From: Lepus europaeus
Taxonomy: Eukaryota; Chordata; Mammalia; Lagomorpha; Leporidae
Assembly: GCF_033115175.1 (NCBI RefSeq)
Contig: NC_084827.1
Coordinates: forward strand, 176,949,401-177,013,400
DNA length: 64,000 bases
Reading direction: 5' to 3'
Positions 23,758 to 41,030 of the stretch are shown here, piece after piece. Made by a program: the position numbers and the translations under genes. Every line of letters starts with the position of its first letter. The first letter of the stretch is position 1. Below the pieces are notes generated by a model. It was not told the origin of the DNA, did no database searches, and saw nothing but the letters and a program-made list of their open reading frames with translations.

Positions 23758-24510
23758 AAAATAAAATGAGTTTTTGTGCAAAGAAAAGAGGAGGCAAGCC
23801 CTGAAGGCAGAGCAGCCATTACACCTGCTCTCCTGTGAGACCCTGGTAGCCGGCTCCCAGCCCTCTCCCTGGGGCAGCTCAGGGGCGCCCCCTGCAGGTG
23901 CCAAGGGGCTGTTAGGTCTGATAACACCACACGGTACGGTCCTGGGAGGATTTTCAGACTGCCACATCCACACAATTTCCCAGAAGAGGGAGCAGGGGAG
24001 AAGAAACAGGGCCCCACCCCCCGGTCCCTGACAACCCTGGGCTGATGCAGGCTGCGCGCTCGGCCCTCTGCCGAGATGCCAGCCTGGCCTCGCAGCTGCC
24101 CTGTCTTCTTTATTTCTCCCTATGAACTGGGCTGCCTCACTGACCACCGCTGTCTCACATCTGAACTCTTCGTGGGGCGAAGACAAGAGCCCTGAGCGGC
24201 CAGCTTCTGGTCTCAGGGTGAGGGCATCATCACTCAGAAGCACCGCTGGCCCCGCGTAAGTGTCAATGAAAACGTTTTCAAACATCTGTCTCCAAAGGTA
24301 TGCTCCCTTGCCCTGGGTTTTCCTGCAAAGACAGTTACTTTCCCCGTCTCTATTATTGTTAGTATTATTATTGTATTAGTATTAGTATTGGTATTATTAA
24401 AAGGCTATCTTTAGCTTGAAGAGGCAGGGTAAGGGAACATGTGTTTCCTTTGTTAAGCGCTGTGTGCAGTGCCTAAAACTGGCAGCTTTTGTCACCCCCC
24501 CAAAAAACGT
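23758..24510. other. Non-coding with an (ATT/TTA)n tract
   Basis: A TTA/ATT-rich simple repeat lies about 24351-24400. Nothing else is recognised. Confidence 0.5.
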
Positions 24511-24781
24511 GAGCGGGGCCAGAGTTGTAGCCGCCATGCAGAACGGCCACAGCCACAGCAGAGCTCCTATCTGAGCCCCTGCTCCTCTGCTTCTGATCCA
24601 GCCTCCTGCTACTGTGCCTGGGAGGCAGCGGACCACGACTCACCCACATGAGACCAGAATGGCTTTCCTGGCTCCTTGCTTCCACCTGGCCCAGCCCTGG
24701 CTGCTGTGGGCATTTGGGGGAGTCTGCCCCCCCTTTCTCTCTCTCTCGCTCCCTCTATCTGCCTTTCAAATACATTTTTTT
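24511..24781 (+). mobile_element. Old CSINE, forward, diverged
   Basis: GCGGGGCCAGAGTTGTAGCC head and TGCTCCTCTGCTTCTGATCC core, then CTCTCTCTCGCTCCCTC and CTGCCTTTCAAATAC before a T-run that begins the adjoining reverse copy. Confidence 0.75.
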
Positions 24782-25080
24782 CTTATTATTTATTTTTTTG
24801 AGAGGTAGAGTAACAGAGTGAGAGACAAAGAGAGAGAGGTCTTCCATCCACTGGTTCATTCCCTCAATGGCCGCAATGGCCAGAGCTGTGCCGATCCAAA
24901 GCCAAGAGCCAGGAGCTTCTTCCTGGTCTCCCATGTGGGTGCAGGGGCCCAAGGACTTGGGTCATCTTCTAGTGTTTTCCCAGGCCACAGCAGAGAGCTG
25001 GATCAGAAGAGGAGCAGCTGGGTCTAGAACCGGCATCACAGGCAGAGGATTAACCTACTGCACCACAGCGCTGGCCCCAC
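24782..25080 (-). mobile_element. CSINE, reverse, tail to tail with the previous copy
   Basis: TTATTATTTATTTTTTTGAG start, GA-rich block, reverse core (GTCTCCCATGTGGGTGCAGG near 24928), and end GCACCACAGCGCTGGCCCC. Confidence 0.9.
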
Positions 25081-27634
25081 ATTTTCTAATTGCTTTTAAA
25101 CTGGATGGGAAATGGACTTAAAAGATCCTTTCTGAGCAGGTATCCCTGCACCGTCTCCTCCATGCGACGTTTTTATTAAACCAGACACCGTTGGCAATGG
25201 ATCTGCTCTATCTCTTTCCTTTAGTGCCTCACCAAAACAAAACAAAAAAAAAGAGTTTGTGCATTTCATCATCAGAAGAGAACCCGCAAATACCTTAAGC
25301 TGAGGCGTGCGGGGAGCATCTGTACTCTCGGCAAACCTCCCACACCGGCCGCAGCTCTGACACCCGCTTCGTCCGAGCTCCGGCAGCGTTCCCTCTCCAT
25401 CTTCCAGCCGTATTTGCTGACAAAGAAATGGCTCTCGGTGAGTGAACAGATCACTCACCGTCCATTGTTTCTGCCATCTTACCGCGGCAGAGAGACCGAG
25501 TGCTCGCCTGCGGCTAGGTGTTTTTCGTCTGATGCAAGAAACTTTAAAAGAGCTTCCCAAATGTTTATCATTGCTTAGGGAAGTAGCAAACAGCTCCGAT
25601 TGAAAAGCGTGGAACTTCAAACATCGCTGGGAGAAAAAAAAAAAAAGGCGAGGATTTGTCTTTGTGTTCTGAACGCTTGGTTTTTAAAAGCCCTGCTTAG
25701 CCGTCAGCATTCCACGCCGTTGCTCAAGAAACAGGCAGCCGAGGTGCCACTGAGCAATGCAGGGGGCCGCTCCCAATGGTTTGGTTTGCGTGTTTAGGGC
25801 TGACTTCTCGCCAGGTCTGTAACAGGGTTGGTGACCGGCAGCCCTGCCACTTGGGCTGCTGCTCCCGGGGCCGTGCGTGGGGAGCGCGATTTGTGGTTTC
25901 TCTCTCTGTAAGCCACTTGACCACGGTGGAGGATTAGCTTGGTTACAACTAGATCGCGTAACCCATAATCCACTTAGGCAGACACCGGAAGCTCCAGCAG
26001 GTCTCAATCTACCGGAAGGTGCGCGTGAGCCCCGGGCCTGTGGCACCCCGTTCGTTTCCCCTGGGACATCTGAGAACCCCGGGGGTGGGGCTGCCTGGCT
26101 GAAGGGGCGTCAGAACAAATATGAGGAGCGTGTTCTCCCACCTAAGTGCCTGCTGCTCGGTGCTCGGTGCTGGGGCCGGGTGTGAAGGGGACATGGGGTG
26201 TGGGGAGCCCAGCACTCAGGAGGCCTGATGTCTCTTTAACCAAAGCCCAAGGGCCAGGTGCAGCCAGGCGTGCTTGGCCCCGGGCAGGACGCTCAGGCAG
26301 AGTCCTGTGACGGTGGGCACCTCACTCCCTGCAGAGCTTGGAGCTGGGCAGGGGCCCTGGAGGGCACCATCTGCTCGGTCCCAGACCCTGGGGACTCTTG
26401 GAGCCCTTGGAGGCCCTGCCCCACCTGGCTCGGAGGCAGAGGGCTGGTACAGGAAGGGTCGAGATTGGTGGACACAGACACGCTGCCTCATAGCCTCTCA
26501 TGAGGACTCAGGACACCAGGTGCGTCTGTCTCCTGACCTTGACATCGGCCCCCCTGGGGAGCAGCATCTGCATGCTAGGATGTTGCCCTATAGGAACCCC
26601 CAAACCCGGACCTGCAGAGGCTACGCAGGGTTTACAACCTCATCCTCACATGAAAGGTGGCCCCAGGACCCTCTGACGCAGCTGTTCCCAGCACCAGCAC
26701 CCATCCACAACGCCAAGGAGCAGCTCCTTGCCACCGAGCACGCCGGTCTTGGCAGATGCCCTTGGCATGGTGCCCAGGAGCCAATCACGTGGCAGGAGGA
26801 CACTTCCGGCCCGCCCTAGACGGTGAAGCCACCACTCACCCTTAACAGGGAGCACCCGGGTCCCTGTGCTCTGCTCTGGCCCTGTCTTAGCTCACTAGAT
26901 TTGTACACTTGTCGTTGTCAGCCAGCATGGGGTCTCCACCTCCACCCCCACCCCCGGCAGGGATTCCTCTGGTGGGATGAAGGTTCTCCCTGTGGGAGCT
27001 GCCCTCACACCTCTCCACGCACGTCCCTGGCAGCGTTCCCACAGCCGGTCCCCCAGGAGGAGGGAGGCTGTTTTATTATTTATGCAAAGTGTAGCCGTGG
27101 AGAGATGGGGCTTAACGGCGCAGTGTGACAGCGACCTGGGGTCTGAGCTGCTGCCAGGCCAGAATCAGAGGCTCCCGGCTCCCGGGCGGAACCTGGACCA
27201 CCTCTGAGGTCGCTGAGGAGCTCGTGCTGGGCTTTGCCGGGCTGGGACCTGGACCCAGTGACCCCTACAGCCCTCTGGACACCTCAAACCCTGCCCCCAG
27301 GGTAGCAGGCGGGGGAGGGCAGGCAGGAGGCAGCATCCACTGTGATGCTCCGTGGGTTTGGTTATGTCTGCTACAGCAGCCCAGTGCACCGTCTGCTGGG
27401 GTGATCTGAGCCGGGGGTGGGGGTAAAATGGGTCACAATTGAAGGCAGAGAGAGGCCCCGAGAGGAGCCCCAAGCCCTGTTAGCTGAAGGGACAAAGAGG
27501 GGTCCTGGCCTGCAGGTGAGAAACTTCCTGTGAAGGCCGGAGCCTGCGGCTCGCCTTGGACCAAATGGAGTAGAGCTATGGGGGCCAGGAGGGGGAGACA
27601 GCGGGGTGTGGAATCTGTATCATTAGGACCAGGG
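25081..27634. other. Intergenic, no gene recognised
   Basis: 25080-26000 is moderately AT-rich and repeat-free by eye. 26000-27634 is GC-rich with no domain-bearing frame. Confidence 0.45.
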
Positions 27635-27945
27635 AGGGGGTGGCGCTGTGGTGCAGTGGGTTAACCCACTGCCTGCCTCACTGGCGTCCCATACGGGCGC
27701 TGGTTCATGTCCCAGCTGTTCCTCTTCCAATCCAGCTCCCTGCTACCTTGCCTGGGAAAGCAGTAGAAGATGGTCCAAGCACATGGGCCCCTGCACCCAC
27801 GTGGGAGACCCAAAAGAAACTCCTGGCTCCTGGCTTTGGCCTGGAGCCCTGGCTGTTATGGTCATTTGGGGAGTGAACCAGCAGGTGGGAGATCTCTCTC
27901 TCTCTCTCTGCTTTCCAAATAATTTAATTAATTATTAAATTAATC
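27635..27945 (+). mobile_element. CSINE, forward
   Basis: GGGGGTGGCGCTGTGGTGCA head, core, CTCTCTCTCTCTCTCTG block, and an unusual AATAATTTAATTAATTATT tail. Confidence 0.9.
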
Positions 27946-29717
27946 TGCAGACCAGGGCTGGCCAAGGCTAGATAACAGCTCAAGTTGTCCCCGAGGGGAA
28001 GGGGGCTTGGGGATGCCCCCCGCAGTTTCGCCGGCAAGGGGCAGTGTGCACATCAGAAGGGCTGCTCTCCTTGGCGCAGCCGCCAAGGGCTCGGGCAGCC
28101 ATGTGCCGTCCGAATCCATGGACTCCAAGTACAACGACAAGTGAGCGCACGGAGCAAGGGCTTCCTCTGGGAGGAGGCGCTGCACGCCTCGCTGCCCCGA
28201 AGCAGTCTATCCTATAAGGGACGGATAAATAAATAAGCCCGATTGGTGGCTTGCATTTCTCCCTGTAAAACACTCCCAGGGCCCGCCCCTTGTGGATCCA
28301 TCGTCCTGCAGTGACCCGGAGCTGGGAGGGCTGGCTGCTGGGCCCCCAGCCCCGGGGTCTCAGCTCACACCCCTGCAGCCTGTGTCCTGCGACCCCCGCA
28401 AGGAGAACGTGCCCACTCACTCACAGCCGGACCGCCGTCCCGTCTGCCTCGTGAGAGCGGGGAGGAGCCGTGATTCATGTCTGTGAACACAGATCTGCCC
28501 TCTGTAGTCTCACGGGCACACTCTGGTTCTGTCCCTCCCCTGCCCTGTCCCGGGGTGGGGGTGGGGGTGGGGGCGGGGGCCAGAGACAGTGCTCAGCCTC
28601 CGAGGAAGCTTGGAGCCAGCGGGAGGAGCGGAAATTGCTCCTTTTAATAAAGCAAAGTAAATGAGTTTCTCAAGGCTCCCTGGGGAAGGAGGGAGGCTCT
28701 GGGGGAGGAGGGAGAGGCCACAGATCGCAGCACGGGGCAGGATGGCCGTGCCCAGAACTTCAGCAAAGCCTGTGTGGGTGGCTCCCCAAGAGGGAAAGAA
28801 TCGGGGTGCTGCAGAGGGCGGGAAAGGGCCGGCCCCCCGGCAAGGAGGCGCGAGGAGGCCAGGTGGGCTGGGCAGCCCCCTCCTCAGAGGAGTTTGCCTG
28901 TAGAGGACTGGGCTGTCTTTGAGAATGCTGGTAGGCAGGGCCTTCCCACGCCCCGGCTCCTGGGGCCAAGGGCACCAGACACCCAGGTCAGCACCAAACC
29001 AGCCACCGGCGGCATGGGAGACACTGGGCCCCAAGTCCACTGACCTGGTTAGGCCGGCCTGGGGTTCGGCCCTGCTGGGTGGCACCTGGCGCCCTAGACC
29101 CCTTCCTGGGCTCCCCAGAAATCTCAGGGCTGCTGAATGAGACCAGCCCAGGCCCCTGGCAGGCCTCGGGTCCTGCCCCAGTCGGCACACAGGTGACTCC
29201 CACGGAGCGGCCAGGCTGCGGGGGGCATGTGGCATCCTTGGCTCTGAGGGATCTGCTGGGGGCCCATATTGGGGAGGGGTCTCTGTCTGGCGGCGGACCA
29301 TGGAGGCAGCAGCAGGGGCGCTCCTGTGGATCAGTGGTCGCAGGGGGCAGGGCGGACAGGCCCTTCACCCCTCATCTGTGGCCGGCTGTTTCTTGATGGG
29401 TTCCCTCTAGGCTCACAGCCTGGTGGCAAAGCTGTGGAGGATGGCGGACTGCAGCGAGAGCAGGGGCCCAGCCAGCCTCTGAGGACCCAGGCACAGCTAG
29501 CGCACGGCACGCAGACACACAGGTGGGGGCCGGGGTTGGAGGGGGTGGGTCCGGGTGGGTCCCGCTCTTGCTCCTAGATTTGCCCACCGCTAAACGCTTA
29601 GCTGGACCGCGCTCTCCGTCATCCTGCCAGGAGCCTCGCGCGGAGGATGCCCACCACATGGGAGGGCAGAGCCGGCCCCACCGCCCCGCAGCTGTGCCGT
29701 GCCCCTCCCTGCTCGCC

Positions 29718-29801
29718 GGGGGCGGGACTCGCGGAGGCCACACACTGCCACCTGCAGCTGGGGGCGGGACTCGCGGAGGCCACACACTGCCACCTGTGGC
29801 C
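29718..29801. repeat. 42-bp tandem duplication
   Basis: Unit starting GGGGGCGGGACTCGCGGAGG occurs at 29718-29759 and again from 29760. The copies agree until CACCTG near the end of copy 2. Confidence 0.88.
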
Positions 29802-30676
29802 GCTGGGCCTGGTGGACAAAGGAGCGAATGCCGTCAGCACTGCGTGTTTCCCCACACGCGTCCAGAGCCAGGCAGCCGACACTCAGCCTCCAGGAGACTC
29901 GAGCTACACACATCTGTGTCGTGCCGCGGCTGGCAGTGGGGCCCTGTGCTGGGCAGCGGCCCCAGCCACTCCCAGTGCTCAACCGAAGAGCAGCTCGGGA
30001 GATCCTGGGTGATGCACAATGACGCTGGGCCTCAGGCCACGTGCTCTGCACCAGCCTGGCATCCAGGAGCGGGGTCCTCTCCCTGCACCGAGGCCACTGG
30101 CATCGGCAGCAGGCACAGGTGGCCGGGAGCGGGGCTGACTCCTGGTATTCGGGCCTCACCCAGCGCCCCCTCCCTGAGCCAGCAGGGGGACAGGAGAGAT
30201 CTACTGTGGGTGCAGCTGGGTCCCCTCAGGGGACCTGGGAGGAGAGGGGGGCAGGGGGTGCTGGGGATGCAGGGCTGAGAAATGGGCATGGAGAGCCCGA
30301 GCCGCCAGGCCCCACCCAGGTGGGGGAGGGCCCAGGTGACAGCAGAAAACCCCTCTGTTCCAGCTGCCCAAGGGACATCACAGGTGCCCAGGCTGGAGGA
30401 AGCATCCAGAAACTGCGCCTCCATGGGGCCTGCACCTCACAGGCCCCACCTGTAAGGAGTGTGCCCCCAAAGCCATGGCCAGGGGCCTCGGAGCAGCACA
30501 GGCCGACAGGGGCCCTCCCAGACTGGCCACCCCTGGGGGGGTCTCCTTCGGCCCCAGGCCCTCCTCAGACAACAGGGGCTCATGAAGCAGCAGCAGGAGC
30601 TCCTGGGGCAGACGTCTCTGGACATGACCGCGGCCCCGGGCTGCGCTGTGCCAACGGGCCCAGGCCTTCCCAGCAG

Positions 30677-30804
30677 TGCTCAGGGAGGGTGACACACCCG
30701 GGAGGAAGGCAGGTGCCCGGGTCCCCCAGTGGGGCTGCCCTGCTCAGGGAGGGTGACACACCCGGGAGGGAGGCAGGTGCCCGGGTCCCCCGGTGGGGCT
30801 GCCC
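30677..30804. repeat. 64-bp tandem duplication
   Basis: Unit starting TGCTCAGGGAGGGTGACACA occurs at 30677-30740 and 30741-30804 with about 3 differences. Confidence 0.9.
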
Positions 30805-31301
30805 GGCTGAGCCCTCCACACCAGCGCAGTGTGGGGTGGGCGGCCTTGCCCAGCCAGGACAGTTCCCCTTCCACCACTCACTCTGGGAGCCCACACCCCA
30901 GGCCTCAGGAGACGCCATCACAGAGAGGCCTGAACCCACGTTCTCAGAGGGGGGAGGGGAGGCCGAGGCCTGGCCTTGTAAGATGTGGCAAAAACTGCTG
31001 CTTTCGACTCCCAAGGTCCCAGGGCCACCCTGAAATGCAGGTCACTGGGCCACCAGGCCCGCTGGGGCCCTAGCACCAGGTGCAAAGACCCAGGGCAGGA
31101 GGCCTGGCCAGGGAGGAACGGGTGGCTGTGAGAAAGACAGAGGCGCTCAGGGAGGTGGGACAGAGGCGGCTTGGCCAGCGTGCCCAGAAGGCATCAGGAA
31201 GGTCCCCTCTCGGGCCATGGGCCTGAGCCTCCCCCGGAGGGGCCCCTGCAGCCCCCCTGCTCTGGGGACCCTGGAAGAGGCCGAGGCGACAGTACAGTGG
31301 C

Positions 31302-31307
31302 TTTATT
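31302..31307 (-). promoter_or_regulatory. ECEL1: ECEL1 polyadenylation signal
   Basis: TTTATT on the + strand, i.e. AATAAA on the coding strand, about 280 bp after the ECEL1 stop codon. It implies a short 3' UTR (about 31280-31586). Confidence 0.8.
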
Positions 31308-31586
31308 GACCAGACTCAGCAGCACACACAGGGAAGCCAGGGCCTGCACCCTGCAGCCTGGCCAGGGGCTCTGGCTTCCTGGAGCCGAGCCTGGGGGTGG
31401 GGCAGCCCCAGTGTGTCCCCACTGTGCTCCCTGGAGAGAGGGACAGCACGGGGCCAGGTCCCAGAGGGGCTGGGGAGGTGGCGGGGCCAGGATGGGCCCG
31501 GCAGCAGGTGCATGCCTGCCCGGCAGCCGGCAATTCGTGCGGGGTGGGCGGTGGGGACGTGCAGGCGGGCGGGCGGGCGGCCAGGC

Positions 31587-38186
<6,600 letters not shown>

Positions 38187-38725
38187 TCAGGGGCGCGTCT
38201 AAGCGGCCCCTAGACTGCTTCCAGCTCTCCGCACTGGACCCAGATGCTGGAGTCCGCGGCCGAAGAACCACACTTTGTCCTGGCGGAGTCCGCAGGACCA
38301 ACCTCGTCCAGTCCCTGGCGTTTTCTGATCGGCCGCCCGAATGCCACCGGCGCTTTTCTTAAACCGCGCGCGCCTCGCGGCGCAGCGTCCGGGAGACAAA
38401 CCCTCCTCGCTGATCCGTACGGAGAACCAAGACCGGTCCGGTCCCCAGCCCCTTCCCCGCCCTGGGCCACTCCCGCCTTCAACAGGTTCTTCCCGGAATC
38501 CAAACTTGGGCGAAGTTTCACCCCCTACACTCAGCAAGAATGCAGGGTGCGCCTCGAACCCGGGGCTCCGAGCCTCGCTCGCCACGCCGGTCCGCGCAGT
38601 CCTCGGAGCCCAAGAGCCGAGCCCGCAGTCGCAGCTGAAGCTGGAGCCGAGAGGACGCAGACAAAGCCGGGCGGCGCGGCGCGGCGGCGGTGGCCGCGGC
38701 GGCGGCGAACTCGGGGGCCACTTAC

Positions 38726-38990
38726 CGGGAGGTGCGCGCCCAGGCCGGGCGGGGCCGGAGCCGGTCGGGCCCGGGCTGGGGCCGGAGCCGCAGCCGCAGC
38801 GGAGCGGGGCGGGCGCCGCTGTCTCGGTGCGCCCGCCGCCTTCTCTGCCGCCGCGCCGCGCCGCCCGCCGGCCCCGGGGGAGGGGGCGCGCCGGCGGCTC
38901 CACCCTCCTCCGCCCGCCCCCGCGCCCCTCCTTCCCCGGCTTCCCTCCCGGCTACCTGTCAGCTCGGCGGCGGCGCGGAGGTGGGGATGC
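38726..38990 (-). other. ECEL1: ECEL1 non-coding exon 1 (5' UTR) and its splice donor
   Basis: On the coding strand CCCG|GTAAGT (donor at 38720-38725) is a strong donor. It pairs with acceptor CCCGCAG at 37863-37864, giving a 99-nt 5' UTR part of exon 2 (37764-37862). Human ECEL1 also has a non-coding first exon. The upstream limit of exon 1 is a guess. Confidence 0.6.
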
Positions 38991-39300
38991 TGCTGCGGAG
39001 CCCGGCTCCCGAGGGGCGTGCGCAGGCTTCGCGCTCGGGGACTCCCGGCCCAGCCGCGTTCCGGGAGGAGCCGGCGCAGCCGCTGCTCCCTGGAGGGGGA
39101 TCCCCCTCTATTCCGGTGCCCCCTACTCGCAGCCAGCTACCGGGCCTCCAGCAGGAGCGCAGGAGGCGCGTGGGCCCTCCGGACTGGGCACCGCCCTGGA
39201 GGACTCCCTCGAAGGGTGTGGGGCGGCGCTGAGCGCCCGCATCCGCCCGGCTCCGTGGCTGTCGCAGAGCGGGCCCGCCGTGGGGCGCTCCCTTGTCCTG

Positions 39301-40780
39301 TGAACGCCTGCCCGCCATTGAGCCCTGTCCGAGGTCCTGGTTGGCCATGCACCCTTCACCCCGCTTCTGGCGGAGAGGGAGGGTGAAGGCTTGGAGAAGA
39401 GGCTCAGGCTGAAACTGTGCCCCTCCCTCCTTGGCCGGCCCTGGCACCGCTGCCCGGGAAGCCCCCGGCCCAGGTAGGGAGGAAAGAGCAGAGAGGAAGG
39501 AGTGAGGTCCTCCCTGCTGCTGCAGACGGGGAGGGGGCGCCCTGTGCCCCAAGCAGCCTGGGGCTCAGACAGGCCTGGGCTTCATCAGGGGCCCCGTTTG
39601 TGTGAATTGAGGGACAGGAGAGGCTGGGTAGGGAGACTGGATTTGTCCACTCACTCCCTTCTTGCAGCTGAACTTGCCTGTCTGCACCTCTGTACCCCCG
39701 GGTCCTGGCCCACATGAACCAGAATGTGGGGTTCTTGGGCGAGTGATGCTCTTCTTGCCTTCCAGCCCCAGCCGGAGCCTGCCCACTCCCTCTCCGTTGT
39801 GTGTCCCTAACTGGGCGCTCCCAGGCCTCACAGCTCCAGCCGGCAGGAAAGACCTTAAACACTGCTTATGACAGCCATGGGGTCCCTCCGAGAAAACACA
39901 GGACAAGGAGGAGACTCAAAGGACAGACCCATAGTCCTGTCCCCTCCCCTGGGCTGCTCAACCCCTTGGCTGCTGGGACAGGGACTTCCTGTCTCCTGTC
40001 TGTGCGTCTCCCCACTCCGGATTCTCTCTGCCTCCCGAGGTCCTGCTCTGTCCCATACATTCTGCTTGTGCTCAATTAATTCTACTGAGGAGAGATGAAA
40101 TTACGCAAAATGTGGTGATTCCTTGTGGGGGAGGGGAGGGCAGGGCGGTGGCAAAGTGGCTCTTTGTGCTTTTAATCTGCATTTTCCCCCTCCACGTTCC
40201 GGCTCCAGGAGGGTAATTTTGCAGCCTTTTCAGGCCCTGATTGGTATCATTTCTCCAGCAATGACAGCTTTTATTTTCCCCGAAATGAATGCCGTGAAAT
40301 TTCCAAGAAATATAAAAATGGATATTGTCTCGGTTCCGACAGCAGAGCGCGGAGGCACACACGCTTCCCTGGGGACTGTCCTGTGCCGGCCCCGGGGAGG
40401 GGATGGGGGACACAGGCTCTCAGCCTCTCCTCGCTCCCTGCCCTCCCAGGCCAGCTCTTGGACCCCTCTGCTGGCCATGCCTCTCCCAGACCCAATTGCT
40501 CTGCACCTGCTGCCGTGCCGCTGCCTCCCAGCCTGGCCCCCAGCCTGCCCTGCTCCATCTTATTGGCTCTGTTTAGAGTCTCAGCCCCCACACCCAAACC
40601 CCCATCCCGACACCCAGGCCCCCAGGCAGCCACCAGCGCCAACTGGAGTTGCACTAGGATTGGGCTGTCAGTCCTGCCCACCAAGGGGCCATTTGAATCA
40701 TAGCACAATGTTTACATGTATGGAAACAACACGTAGTAGCCCATAAATACTATAACCATGTGTCAATCCAACAAAGCTGT
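39301..40780. other. Upstream flank of ECEL1 with AT-rich island
   Basis: No gene. 40070-40340 is AT-rich, with AATTAATTC and TGATTGGTATCATTT motifs. Candidate regulatory element. Confidence 0.45.
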
Positions 40781-41030
40781 GATGGGCAGGCCTTCAGCCG
40801 GGCAGTTAAGATGGCTGGGCCCCACACCAGAGTGCCTGGATGCCGACTTCGACTCCTGACTCCGGCTTCTTGCTCAGACCCTGGGAGGCAGCCGTGATGG
40901 TTCAAGTAGCTGGGTTCCTGTCACCCAGCTGGGAGACCCGGATTGAGTTCCTGGCTCAGGGCTTTGGCCCTGGCCAACCCTCGGCTGTTGGGAACTGTGT
41001 GTGTGTGTGTCTACTTCTCAAAATTTCTAA
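40781..41030 (+). mobile_element. Old CSINE-related element
   Basis: TGGGCAGGCCTTCAGCCGGG head, TTCGACTCCTGACTCCGGC region, CCTGGGAGGCAGCCGTGATG core, and a TGTGTGTGTG tract in place of the CT-rich tail. Confidence 0.7.

Larger units (their letters stand above)
27946..31270. other. Intergenic between the ALP pseudogene and ECEL1 3' end
   Basis: GC-rich, no gene recognised. A GGGGGT/GGGGGC simple run lies about 28553-28580. Two short tandem duplications are listed separately. Confidence 0.5.

Noticed and set aside
38244-39386. Forward open frame of 380 codons over the ECEL1 promoter
   Set aside because: Lies in the CpG island; low-complexity Arg/Pro/Ala/Gly composition, no known domain.
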